This document shows, in pieces, positions 1-8,209 of a DNA stretch of 64,000 nucleotides. Source of the DNA: CAJCIW01 sp963833965 (GTDB taxonomy: Bacteria > Chlamydiota > Chlamydiia > Chlamydiales > Rhabdochlamydiaceae); NCBI GenBank assembly GCA_963833965.1, contig CAWHZZ010000002.1, positions 326,672 through 390,671 on the forward strand, written 5' to 3'. The position numbers and the translations under genes are program-made. The notes below the pieces were generated by a model. The model saw only the letters and a program-made list of their open reading frames with translations, did no database searches and was not told the origin of the DNA. Numbering within the stretch: position 1 is the stretch's first letter; every line of letters starts with the position of its first letter.

Positions 1-106
1 CTCGAGGAGAAAAAAAATCCCACGCATCACAGGGGGATAGAGATGGTTTCTCGTTTGAACGGTGCTCTATAACAAAAGTTTTTGGAGTAATTTCTGGCGT
101 GAATGC

Positions 107-180
107 GCCCTCGGAGGAGTTAATTTAAATAGGAAGGGGTGCTTTGACCCCTTCCTATTTAAATTAACTCCTCCGAGGGC
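107..180. repeat. Perfect 34-bp inverted repeat with 6-nt loop
   Basis: The arms at 107-140 and 147-180 are exact reverse complements around the loop GCTTTG. A second small hairpin follows at 191-204 (AGACC-TTCG-GGTCT, a UUCG tetraloop). Apart from these, bases 1-324 hold no gene I can support: the 62-codon frame across the repeat simply reads through the palindrome. The repeat ends about 145 bases before the first lipoprotein gene. As RNA it would fold into a very stable hairpin on either strand, but no U-tract follows, so a terminator role is unproven. Confidence 0.9.
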
Positions 181-324
181 AAATATCCCAAGACCTTCGG
201 GTCTAAAAAGCTACAAAGTCGAGTTAACAAAATATTTTAAATTAAAATAAATCTAATAAATTTGTTTTTGTTGTTGTTAATTCAATTTGGTTATATTCTT
301 TTCGTTTTTAATCATGGATTGTTT

Positions 325-828
325 GTGCGTTTAAATTGTGCTGCCGCGATTGCTCTTTTCACTTTGCTTTGCGCTGGTTGTGTTTCACAATCGGACGAGC
401 AGCCGATGACGCAAATGCAGATCCGCGAAATTCAAACGCGCAGTTTCGAAAGCAAAGATGCAAAGGCTGTGCTCAAAGAGATGATCAATGTGCTGCAGGA
501 CGATGCCTTCATCGTCAAGCACGCCAATTTGGAGCTCGGTCTTCTCGCCGGTGAAAAAGATATCGATATCGAAGACGGATGGAACCGGTTTTTTAACGTG
601 ATGGCAAACGGCCAGCGCGCTTCGTGGAATAAAAATGTCATGGTCGAGGTCTCCGCGAACGTCACGCAATTTGGAGACAATACCAAGGTGCGCGTCAACT
701 TCCAGCGCAAGATCTTCGACAACTTTGGACGCGTCGTAAGGGTAATTCAAATCTACGACGAAAATTACTACCAGGAGTTTTTTACGAAGGTCCACAAAGG
801 ACTCTTTTTTCAAGAGGAGAAAATATGA
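325..828 (+). CDS. Small predicted lipoprotein, function unknown
   Basis: The product has a short hydrophobic N-terminus ending in the lipobox LCAGC, so it is probably lipidated on Cys and anchored in a membrane. I chose the GTG at 325 because it places the lipobox about 18 residues from the start; an upstream TTG at 262 in the same frame would add a second hydrophobic run. The mature part is about 150 residues, mixed alpha/beta and acidic, with no motif I recognise. Its stop overlaps the start of the next lipoprotein gene by four bases (ATGA), so the two are very likely translationally coupled and may work together in the envelope. Confidence 0.75.
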   Translation: MRLNCAAAIALFTLLCAGCVSQSDEQPMTQMQIREIQTRSFESKDAKAVLKEMINVLQDDAFIVKHANLELGLLAGEKDIDIEDGWNRFFNVMANGQRASWNKNVMVEVSANVTQFGDNTKVRVNFQRKIFDNFGRVVRVIQIYDENYYQEFFTKVHKGLFFQEEKI

Positions 829-1238
829 AAAAATTCGCCGTTGTTTTAGCTCTTTGCTCGACTGCAGCGCTTAGCTCAGGCTGCTCGCGAGCTTCCAAAC
901 ATGCCGACCAGCTTCACTCCGCACATGAACGGGAGCTGACCCTTGGAATTGTGCAAAAAGAGATCCATCAAGGGATGTCGCAGGGCGATGTCGCTGAAGC
1001 TCTCGGCTCCCCCAATATCGTCACCAAGGACAAAGAGGGACATGAGACGTGGATCTACGATAAAATCGCAAGCGAAGTCTCCTATTCTCAAGACATGGGC
1101 GGGGTTTGGCTGATCTTAGGTGGCTACCACAAGGAAGCTGGCGCTCGAGGCTCTACGCAGAAGACATTGACTGTCGTCATCAAATTCGACGAGCAGTCCC
1201 ACGTCGATAGGGTGTCGTACAACTCGAGCCGTTTTTAA
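825..1238 (+). CDS. BamE/SmpA-like lipoprotein
   Basis: This 137-residue protein starts with a classic lipoprotein signal (MKK, hydrophobic run, lipobox LSSGC at residues 16-20). Residues about 47-75 read IHQGMSQGDVAEALGSP and then a WIYDK strand, which is the SmpA/OmlA (BamE-type) pattern of a GMs-xxxVxxxLGxP turn followed by an aromatic strand. BamE-family proteins are outer-membrane lipoproteins that support barrel assembly. The same small fold also occurs in unrelated lipoproteins, so the Bam role is inference. The ATG overlaps the stop of the preceding lipoprotein gene and has AGGAG just upstream. Confidence 0.7.
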   Translation: MKKFAVVLALCSTAALSSGCSRASKHADQLHSAHERELTLGIVQKEIHQGMSQGDVAEALGSPNIVTKDKEGHETWIYDKIASEVSYSQDMGGVWLILGGYHKEAGARGSTQKTLTVVIKFDEQSHVDRVSYNSSRF

Positions 1239-1241
1239 TTT

Positions 1242-2225
1242 CTACTCATTTTCTAGAATGTCGCAGATGCGGCGCTCGCAATGTTCAGAGAGTTCGGGAG
1301 GGTAGTGCTTTCTGAGAATGTGGGCGAATTTGTACATCTTATACATGATTTCTTTTCTGTATTGGCCAGGTTTCTTCAACTCTTCATCGATAACAAATGA
1401 GCTTAAGTCGAGTGTGACTGCCCCATCTTCGGTGTAGCCAAAATTATTCTTCAAGGAGAGGTCGCAATCGCGCAGCCCCATTTTGCCAAGGGCGAGCAGG
1501 CAGTCGAACATCTCATCGATGCAATGCTTCACCTCATCGTATTTTTTTTCTTTGGCGAGCTTTTCAAGGTGTGGAAAAACGAGCTCTGCTTTTTTCTGAA
1601 CGATGAATTCTGTTTTATCGAGGTCGATTATATGGCGGACCCCAATATTGTCGTATAAGGTCACTGGTTTATGCTTCCCCTCTGTCTTGTTGATGTGGAC
1701 GTAGAGGATGCCGGTTCGCTCCTTCACTAATGAATAGAGGTTGCAGCAGCTTTGGAAATTAAAATTCTGGAAATAATAAGCATTTTCCGGCAAGGGATCG
1801 CTTTGCAGCAGGAGCTTTTTAAAGGAAAAATTTTTGAAGAGTTGGTTGGGGCGGAAATGGGTATGTCGATAAAATTTGAGGACTGTTTTTTTATCTTGGC
1901 CCAGAAAGGCGAACGTCCAGCCTCCCACGCCCAAAAACGTGAAGGGTTGGTCCAGAAGGGCGTTGACCTTTTTTTGCTCCTCTTCGGCGAGAGGAGGGAC
2001 TTCCCACTGAGGATCGCTCGGCAGATTGGAAAGAATCCAGTGAAGGCGAAAGCCCCGCGTTTGCTTGTGGCAGAACTTCTGAAGGCCCATGAAAATAGCC
2101 GCAACCAGGGCGAGTTTGAAGCAAAAGATAAATGATTTTTTTAAAAACATGGGATTATTATTGCTCAACTCCTTAAGAATTTTCAATTTAATTTTTCTTG
2201 GCTGAATGGTAAAATCGTAGTCCAT
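1242..2225 (-). CDS. Membrane-anchored protein-kinase-like protein
   Basis: Residues 27-45 form one hydrophobic segment. The rest carries weak but ordered kinase-fold signatures: a glycine-rich loop (LGVGGWTFAF, about residue 97), a lysine strand (TVLKFY), a catalytic-loop-like LRDCDLSLKNN near residue 255 where HRDxxxxN is expected, and DLSSF where DFG is expected. The catalytic Asp, Asn and metal Asp are present, so activity is possible, but the family is divergent. The longest frame starts at 2225, two bases into the start codon of the divergent MFS gene. An internal ATG at 2150 just before the hydrophobic segment is a reasonable alternative start. Function is not assigned beyond fold. Confidence 0.6.
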   Translation of the reverse strand: MDYDFTIQPRKIKLKILKELSNNNPMFLKKSFIFCFKLALVAAIFMGLQKFCHKQTRGFRLHWILSNLPSDPQWEVPPLAEEEQKKVNALLDQPFTFLGVGGWTFAFLGQDKKTVLKFYRHTHFRPNQLFKNFSFKKLLLQSDPLPENAYYFQNFNFQSCCNLYSLVKERTGILYVHINKTEGKHKPVTLYDNIGVRHIIDLDKTEFIVQKKAELVFPHLEKLAKEKKYDEVKHCIDEMFDCLLALGKMGLRDCDLSLKNNFGYTEDGAVTLDLSSFVIDEELKKPGQYRKEIMYKMYKFAHILRKHYPPELSEHCERRICDILENE

Positions 2226-3465
2226 GGAAGAAAAAATTTCCTTGGATTGGCGGAAAACGCGGTTTGCGCTTTTGTGGATGAATCTGGCCTCGGAGCCGCT
2301 GATCTCCCTTTACACTCTCATTCCTTTTCTTCTGCGCAAAGATCTGCATGCCTCGATGTTCCAAATCTCTTTATTTGCCACTTTAAGGCCGGTCCTTTCC
2401 GTCTTTTCTTTTTATTGGAGCGCATACCTCAAAGAGGGCAAGGGGCGGCTCATCGCCAATCTCGTCAGCGCGTCCGCGCTGGCTTATTTGCCTTTTCTAT
2501 TTTTTCCTTGGGCGGGGAATTTTTGGGTTTTACTGCTCGCTTCAGCGATGTACCAACTCTTTAGCCGAGCGGCGATTCCTTCTCTAATCGAGGTATTAAA
2601 ACGCAATATGCCCAAAAAACCGAGGGAGCATGCTTTTTCTTTCTATTTCATTTTGAGCTTTCTCGAGAGCGGAATTTTAGGGATGATGTTCGGTCGGTTG
2701 CTCGACGCGGGCTTCCTGGATTGGAAGATGCTGTTTTTCTTTGCTTCGCTCGTCGGTTTGAGCAGCGTGGCCTTTTTTTCACGCCTGCATGTCCCAGTGA
2801 TGGCAGAAAAAGCCGATTTAAAAGGCCCTGCTTCGCTTGCCCATCCTTGGCATGAGAGTTTTCGGTTGATCCGCGAGAGGACGGAATTCGCCCACTTTCA
2901 GGGGGCCTTCATGATCGGCGGCTCCGCTCTGATGCTGATGGCGCCCGCGCTCTCCAGCTATTATGTGGACACTCTTAAGCTCTCTTATTCCAATATGACG
3001 ACAGCGCGCTTTATTTTTATGGCGATCGGCGTTGCAGGCACATCTCTGCTTTGGAAAAAGGGGCTTGGCCGATTTTCCATTTTGAAGCTGACGGTTTGGG
3101 TATTGCTCGGGTTTGGGCTGTTTCCGATCGCGCTTTTGATGGCAAAGCTCGATCTCTGGTTCCTCTATCTCGCCTTTTTGTTCTATGGGGTTGCGCAGGC
3201 GGGAAGCCACTTGATCTGGAGCCTCTCGGGAACATTTTTTGCGGGAGAACAGGATAGCTCGCCCTACACGAGGGTCAACATTTTGATGTTGGGCCTCCGC
3301 GGCGCTGTCATGCCTTTGATCGGCGGACTCCTATGCGACCTTTTTGGAGTTGTCCCCATTTTGGTGATCGGCACCATTCTCTGCTTTTATGGAGCTTTTT
3401 ATCTATCGCGCCGCGCCGAATTTCAACGCAAAGCCGCCACGACGCAAAGCCGCGGAGAAAAATAA
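2224..3465 (+). CDS. Major facilitator superfamily transporter
   Basis: The 413-residue product is almost entirely hydrophobic with about 12 predicted membrane segments in two six-helix halves and a loop near residues 190-215. This fits an MFS permease of the inner membrane. I see no signature that fixes the substrate. It is transcribed divergently from the kinase-like gene, and the two possible start codons share the CCATGG at 2222-2227. The last 15 codons are unusual: they run into an AACGCAAAG/CTTTGCGTT inverted repeat, so the hydrophilic tail may derive from an intergenic repeat rather than from the transporter family. Confidence 0.75.
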   Translation: MEEKISLDWRKTRFALLWMNLASEPLISLYTLIPFLLRKDLHASMFQISLFATLRPVLSVFSFYWSAYLKEGKGRLIANLVSASALAYLPFLFFPWAGNFWVLLLASAMYQLFSRAAIPSLIEVLKRNMPKKPREHAFSFYFILSFLESGILGMMFGRLLDAGFLDWKMLFFFASLVGLSSVAFFSRLHVPVMAEKADLKGPASLAHPWHESFRLIRERTEFAHFQGAFMIGGSALMLMAPALSSYYVDTLKLSYSNMTTARFIFMAIGVAGTSLLWKKGLGRFSILKLTVWVLLGFGLFPIALLMAKLDLWFLYLAFLFYGVAQAGSHLIWSLSGTFFAGEQDSSPYTRVNILMLGLRGAVMPLIGGLLCDLFGVVPILVIGTILCFYGAFYLSRRAEFQRKAATTQSRGEK

Positions 3466-3496
3466 AAATCTTTGCTTTGCGCCTTTGCGTTAAATC
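3428..3496. repeat. CGCAAAG-type inverted repeat at the end of the MFS gene
   Basis: Copies of aacgcaaag and cgcaaagc near 3428-3453 face gctttgcgcctttgcgtt near 3476-3493. The imperfect hairpin covers the last codons and stop of the MFS gene and reaches the end of clpB, which converges from the other side. It could end transcription for both genes. Confidence 0.55.
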
Positions 3497-6087
3497 TTCG
3501 AAAGAACTTTTATGACTTCCCCTTCTCCCAAGGTCAACATCATCTTGGAATCGTTTTTAATCTCGCCTTTGAGAATCGCCGTGGAAAGAAGATTGACGAC
3601 TTCTTGCTGGATGAGACGCTTTAAGGGGCGGGCTCCGTAGAGAGGGTCATACCCTTTTTTCGCAAGATAGGCCAATACAGACTTTTCCCACTGAAGCTTG
3701 ATGCCGCGCTCGAGTAGGCGCACGGCGACGCGGTTCAGCTGAATCAACGCGATCTTTTCCATGTCCTGCTCTTGTAAAGGAAGGAATGGGAGGATTTCAT
3801 CGAGACGGTTCAAGAATTCCGGACGGAAGTACATTTTTAAAACCGGATCGACGATCGCGAGCACTTCTTCTTTTGTCCATCCGGTCGGCTGCGAGCGGAG
3901 CTTTTCGAGAAGAAGGTCGGAGCCGAGGTTCGATGTCATGATGAAGAGGGCGTTTTTGCAATTGACGGTTCGTCCTTTGCTGTCGGTCAACCTTCCATCA
4001 TCGAAAATTTGCAGCAGGATATTGAACACATCGTGGTGGGCTTTCTCGATTTCGTCAAAGAGCACGACGCTGTAGGGACGGCGGCGAAGCGCTTCGGTGA
4101 GCTGGCCACCTTCCTCGTAGCCGACATAGCCAGGCGGCGAGCCGATCAATTTGGCGACGCTGTGTTTTTCCATGTATTCCGACATGTCGAGGCGGATGAT
4201 CGCCTCTGCCTGATTGAAGAGCTGGTCGGCAAGGGCCTTGACGAGCTCTGTTTTTCCCACCCCCGTGGGACCGATGAACAAAAAGACCCCAACTGGGCGC
4301 GATGGGTCATTGAGTCCCGCTCGGGAGCGCCTGATCGCTTCGCTAACGGCCTCGATAGCAAATGACTGGCCGACGACGCGCTCACCTAACTCTTTTTCCA
4401 AATTCAGCAAGCGCTGCGCTTCCCCTTCGAGCATCCGATTGACAGGGATGCCGGTCCATTTGGCGACGATTTGCGCGATGAGCGGCTCATCGACCTCTTC
4501 TTGCAGCATCCGGTGAGGCAGGCTGAGAAGTTTTTTTTGGGCCTCTTCGAGCTCTTTTTTGGTCTTGGGCAGGATGCTATAGCGCAACTCAGCGACTTTG
4601 TTGTAATCGGCAGCCCTTTCCGCCTCTTCTTCTTGGAAACGGAGATTCTCCAGGGCATTTTTTTTCTCTTTGACCTGCTCGATTAATTTCTTTTCTTGGT
4701 TCCACTTTTCTCGAAGAACGGCGAGCTCTTCTTTGGAGCTCGCGATCTGCGCCTGCATTTTTTCCGCTTCGTCGCGAGCGAGCGACGTGTCTTCACGCCT
4801 TAAACCTTCTTGTTTGACGATCAGGCTGGAGAGTTCTCGTTCTTTGATGTCGATGGGAAGGGGAAGGCTGCCGATCTGCAAGCGTATCACGCTTGCGGCC
4901 TCATCGATCAAGTCGATCGCTTTGTCGGGAAGCCTTCGGTCGGTGATGTAGCGCGCTGAAAGATAGACAGCGGCATGCAGGGCGCTTTCGGTGATATGGA
5001 CGCCGTGGTAGATTTCGTACCGTTCTCGAAGGCCGCGCAGGATGGCGATGGAATCTTCTAAGGACGGCTCTTCGATGAGCACAGGCTGGAACCTGCGCTC
5101 TAGGGCAGGATCTTTCTCGATGTACTTTTTGTATTCATTAAGCGTCGTGGCACCGATGCAATGCAACGTTCCGCGCGCGAGGGCGGGCTTTAATAGGTTT
5201 GCCGCGTCCATCGCTCCCTCGGTAGCCCCGGCGCCGACGAGCGTATGGACCTCGTCGATGAACAGAAGGATTTGCCCTTCGCTTTTTTCGATCTCTTTGA
5301 GAATGCCCTTGAGGCGCTCTTCAAATTCTCCGCGGTATTTAGTTCCAGCGATCAAGCTTCCCATATCGAGGACGAAAAGCTGTTTGTCTTTGAGCGAATC
5401 GGGAACGTCGCCTTGCACGATGCGCAGCGCGAGTCCTTCGGCGATAGCCGTCTTGCCGACACCGGGCTCGCCGATCAAGAGTGGATTGTTCTTTGTCCGG
5501 CGGCTCAAAACCTGCATCGTCCTGCGGATTTCTTCGTCTCTGCCGATGACCGGGTCGAGTTTTCCCGCTTTGGCCAAGTGAGTGAGGTTTCTACAATATT
5601 TATCTAGCGCCTGGAGGCTGGCTTCTGCTGTGGGGGAGTCCATTTTTATCGATCCTCTCATTTGTTTAATGCGCGCTTCGACTTCCTTGAGAATCAGATT
5701 GGCGCTTTTTTTCCAGGACGCAAAAGGACCCTCCGCTGATTGCCAAAATACATAAAAGAAATGGTCGCTGCTGATGTAGGCGTCGTCCCATTTTTTGGCA
5801 ATGGCCTGCGCTTCAGCGATTCTGTTTTGCAATTGAGGGGAAATGGCCGGCGCCTGAGTTGCGCCGCTGAATGTGGGCACTTTTTTCAGTGCGGCTTCCA
5901 GCTGAGGAACTAGTAGAGAAGGATTCAATCCCAACGCCGCGGAAAGCGTCCAAAAATAACCTTGGGAATCCTCAAAAAAGGCAAGCGCTAAGTGATTTTC
6001 ATTCACTTCGGTGTGGTTGTTCTCCTGGGCAAGCTGAAACGCCTTTTCCAGGGCATCGCGTGCAGATTCAGTAAATTGCGGAGCCAT
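3490..6087 (-). CDS. clpB: ATP-dependent chaperone ClpB
   Basis: ClpB is a cytoplasmic hexameric AAA+ disaggregase that extracts proteins from aggregates together with DnaK. The 865-residue product matches the family length. It has an N-terminal repeat domain (residues 1-145), a first AAA module with GEPGVGKT at about 206-213, a coiled-coil M domain (about 400-525) rich in Glu and Lys, and a second AAA module with GPTGVGKTE, an SMEYMEKH-type motif and GAR (sensor 2) near the end. I start at 6087 because GGAGG lies just upstream; the frame continues upstream without a start signal. It converges on the MFS gene. Confidence 0.96.
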   Translation of the reverse strand: MAPQFTESARDALEKAFQLAQENNHTEVNENHLALAFFEDSQGYFWTLSAALGLNPSLLVPQLEAALKKVPTFSGATQAPAISPQLQNRIAEAQAIAKKWDDAYISSDHFFYVFWQSAEGPFASWKKSANLILKEVEARIKQMRGSIKMDSPTAEASLQALDKYCRNLTHLAKAGKLDPVIGRDEEIRRTMQVLSRRTKNNPLLIGEPGVGKTAIAEGLALRIVQGDVPDSLKDKQLFVLDMGSLIAGTKYRGEFEERLKGILKEIEKSEGQILLFIDEVHTLVGAGATEGAMDAANLLKPALARGTLHCIGATTLNEYKKYIEKDPALERRFQPVLIEEPSLEDSIAILRGLRERYEIYHGVHITESALHAAVYLSARYITDRRLPDKAIDLIDEAASVIRLQIGSLPLPIDIKERELSSLIVKQEGLRREDTSLARDEAEKMQAQIASSKEELAVLREKWNQEKKLIEQVKEKKNALENLRFQEEEAERAADYNKVAELRYSILPKTKKELEEAQKKLLSLPHRMLQEEVDEPLIAQIVAKWTGIPVNRMLEGEAQRLLNLEKELGERVVGQSFAIEAVSEAIRRSRAGLNDPSRPVGVFLFIGPTGVGKTELVKALADQLFNQAEAIIRLDMSEYMEKHSVAKLIGSPPGYVGYEEGGQLTEALRRRPYSVVLFDEIEKAHHDVFNILLQIFDDGRLTDSKGRTVNCKNALFIMTSNLGSDLLLEKLRSQPTGWTKEEVLAIVDPVLKMYFRPEFLNRLDEILPFLPLQEQDMEKIALIQLNRVAVRLLERGIKLQWEKSVLAYLAKKGYDPLYGARPLKRLIQQEVVNLLSTAILKGEIKNDSKMMLTLGEGEVIKVLSKI

Positions 6088-6140
6088 ATTTTCCTCCAGG
6101 GAGTTCCATTCTAAGCTTTTTAACCACGGAAGTAAAATAA

Positions 6141-6252
6141 ATAACCACAGAGAGCACACAGGCCGAAAGAGGCGGCTTCGCCGCAAAATTGGTGGTGGAT
6201 TTTTTTTGCGGCAAAGCCGCCTCTTTCGGCCTCTGTGCTCTCTGTGGTTAAT
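6141..6252. repeat. Long near-perfect inverted repeat (48-bp arms)
   Basis: The arms at 6141-6188 and 6204-6252 match with about three differences and enclose a 15-base loop. Inside each arm there is also a smaller self-complementary stretch (gcggcttcgccgc). The element lies between the 5' side of clpB and the stop of the next gene. The motif ACCACAGAG is also used in the repeat at 48722. Confidence 0.9.
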
Positions 6253-6257
6253 TTTTC

Positions 6258-6707
6258 TTAGCTGCTAGGGGAGACGGTGCGGGGGGCGAAGATGCGGCGC
6301 GCTTTGACGCTGACGTTGGAATCTTTATTGACGATCAAGCATGGGTACTTGGGATCGCCGCTGGGGATGATTTTGACTGCAAAAGGGGTCAACCAGAACG
6401 ATGAGGTATTGACATCATCTGGAGACACTTCCCATATGGTGTTGTCTGATAATTGGATTTTATGACCATTGTCGATGTTGATCGAGAGGAAAAGTTCGTT
6501 TTCAGATTCCTGGGTTTTAACTTTTGGGGTGAAATTTTGATCGAGCCAGATTTCCAGGGCTATTTTTTGATTCTTATTCAGTTTGTCCACGCCTGTCTTT
6601 TTTTGGTCCTCTTTCGACATTACCTCGTCGAGAAGAATCTGTGCCTGCAGACAAGAACAATGAAGTGCAAAGCCTGTTAAAACAAGTACGAAAATAAAGC
6701 GACCCAT
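6258..6707 (-). CDS. Secreted hypothetical protein
   Basis: The 149-residue product begins with a Sec-type signal peptide (hydrophobic core residues 4-17, likely cleavage after LQAQ near residue 23). The mature part is a small beta-rich polypeptide with a cluster of charged residues and the stretch DNTIWEV. I recognise no family. It lies downstream of no obvious partner and ends five bases from the large inverted repeat at 6141-6252. A periplasmic or outer-surface location is the only safe statement. Confidence 0.65.
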   Translation of the reverse strand: MGRFIFVLVLTGFALHCSCLQAQILLDEVMSKEDQKKTGVDKLNKNQKIALEIWLDQNFTPKVKTQESENELFLSINIDNGHKIQLSDNTIWEVSPDDVNTSSFWLTPFAVKIIPSGDPKYPCLIVNKDSNVSVKARRIFAPRTVSPSS

Positions 6708-6811
6708 CTATAACCACCTTTTTCCGCAGTTTATCCAAAATTAAATTTTAAGAAATAAAAAACCGCTCTCGAGTTAACGAGAGCGGCTGTTTCCCTAAGA
6801 TACTTAGAAAA

Positions 6812-8089
6812 TTAGAAGCCGAAACCAAGTTTCAGTGTGAAGCCTTGGAAAGAAAGGTTTCCAGGGGCATTGTTGTTCATCAGATAGATGAAGTTGTTCT
6901 GATTGAACCACACTTGCGTTTCCCAACCAGCGGCCAACATGATCATATAATCATCGTTGTTCCACGAATAGTCGAAGAAAAGGCCAAGCCCGACTTCAAG
7001 AACAGCAGTCACATCATAGACTTTATCTCTGATGCTTTCACTGTTATATCCACTCGAAGACGAACCCGAAGAACTCGAAGAGCTAGACGAGCTAGATGAG
7101 CTCGAAGAGCTAGAGGAGCTAGAAGAGGACCCTCCGTTTATTGAAACGGTACGTCGTTCTTTGAAGCGGTTCCAAAGGCCTGTCAGCGCGAAATCGCCAT
7201 AGGCGCCGAGCCATTTGCAGAAGTACCAAGCAGTGTTCATACCAGCGCGTAAGCCCACGCCGAACTCTCTTTGCTTGAATCTCATGTCGACATCCGACCC
7301 AAGTGGGATCACAGTTGTTGGATCATTGAGGGGATTGACAAACTCATCGCCTACGAAGAGGACATCATCATAGTCGACGCGATATTTCTGTCTCATCCAA
7401 GAAAACTTCAAGCCGCCGAATGGTCTCATGGTCAGGAATTTGCTGATGTAGAAATCTCTTCCGAGCTCCAAGTCGAGGACGTTGAAGCTGTTTAATTTCC
7501 ACTTAGCGCCTTCGCAGGCCACTCTAATCGCTTCAGGACAAGCGTTTGTCGCGAGCCAGAACTCAGATTTTGCAGAATTGCAAGTTGTTTCGCAGCAGCT
7601 TGTTTCTTCTTCTTCGTCCTCTGCATCGGCATGCAACCATGTGTATTGGGCATAAACATCCCAGCCGTCATGGGCAAATTTGTTGCCGAAGCCAACTTTG
7701 AAGCCAGGTTCCCACTCAAATTGAGGGCGCATGACTTTTCCGCCTCCTGCACTCGGGGGAACGGCTGATGGAGCATCTGGTACCCCGTCATAGGCATACT
7801 GAAGGCCTTGTTCATAGGCTTTCCAATAGATGAAGTCTGCGGTAATGAGCGGATTCCAGCTTTGGCCATCTGTTTTTGGCTTCGCTTCTGGAGTGATCAT
7901 GTTGTCACGCCATCTTTGCTCAAACATCCGTTGAGCTTCCATTTTTCTTTTTTGGTTATTTTGACCGGACATTTGGGATTGGCCGTTATTTCCGTTCCCG
8001 TTTTGGCTGATCATGTTCTCTACATTGTCTGCGCAAAGAGGCGCTAGCGCCGCGCAGAGCAATGTAGTTGCAAGAGAAAATTGCTTCAT
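6812..8089 (-). CDS. MOMP-like outer membrane porin with poly-serine loop
   Basis: The 425-residue protein has a clean signal peptide (cleavage near ALA-PLCA, residue 20), then a low-complexity Asn/Gln/Gly stretch, then the segment NPLITADFIYWKAYEQGL that is typical of chlamydial MOMP-like barrels. It alternates beta strands and ends in a C-terminal Phe, as expected for a substrate of the barrel assembly machinery. Cysteines cluster near residue 150 (CCETTC), in keeping with the disulfide-linked chlamydial envelope. Near residue 325 lies a run of 21 serines, then Gly and four more serines, probably in an extracellular loop. GGAGAG precedes the ATG. The family assignment is good; pore specificity is unknown. 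Confidence 0.85.
   Translation of the reverse strand: MKQFSLATTLLCAALAPLCADNVENMISQNGNGNNGQSQMSGQNNQKRKMEAQRMFEQRWRDNMITPEAKPKTDGQSWNPLITADFIYWKAYEQGLQYAYDGVPDAPSAVPPSAGGGKVMRPQFEWEPGFKVGFGNKFAHDGWDVYAQYTWLHADAEDEEEETSCCETTCNSAKSEFWLATNACPEAIRVACEGAKWKLNSFNVLDLELGRDFYISKFLTMRPFGGLKFSWMRQKYRVDYDDVLFVGDEFVNPLNDPTTVIPLGSDVDMRFKQREFGVGLRAGMNTAWYFCKWLGAYGDFALTGLWNRFKERRTVSINGGSSSSSSSSSSSSSSSSSSSSSGSSSSGYNSESIRDKVYDVTAVLEVGLGLFFDYSWNNDDYMIMLAAGWETQVWFNQNNFIYLMNNNAPGNLSFQGFTLKLGFGF
7052..7129 (-). repeat. Poly-serine coding repeat with 9-nt period
   Basis: Read on the minus strand the tract is a set of AGC-TCN-TCN units coding for 21 consecutive serines (7067-7129) followed by Gly and four serines. 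Mixed codons keep it from being a simple microsatellite, but the 9-base period allows in-frame length change by recombination or slippage in a predicted surface loop. Confidence 0.85.
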
Positions 8090-8209
8090 ACGTCTCTCCG
8101 TATTTTAGGTTCTCATATTTTGCATGGTAAAGAATTGGGAATAAATTGCAAACCAATATTTAAAAAAAAATTCGGCGTAGAGGGAAATTGGATAGATTGT
8201 CTGCGGAGA

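Noticed and set aside
62..250. 62-codon frame at the left edge
   Set aside because: It consists of reading through the perfect palindrome at 107-180; the peptide is mirrored repeat sequence.
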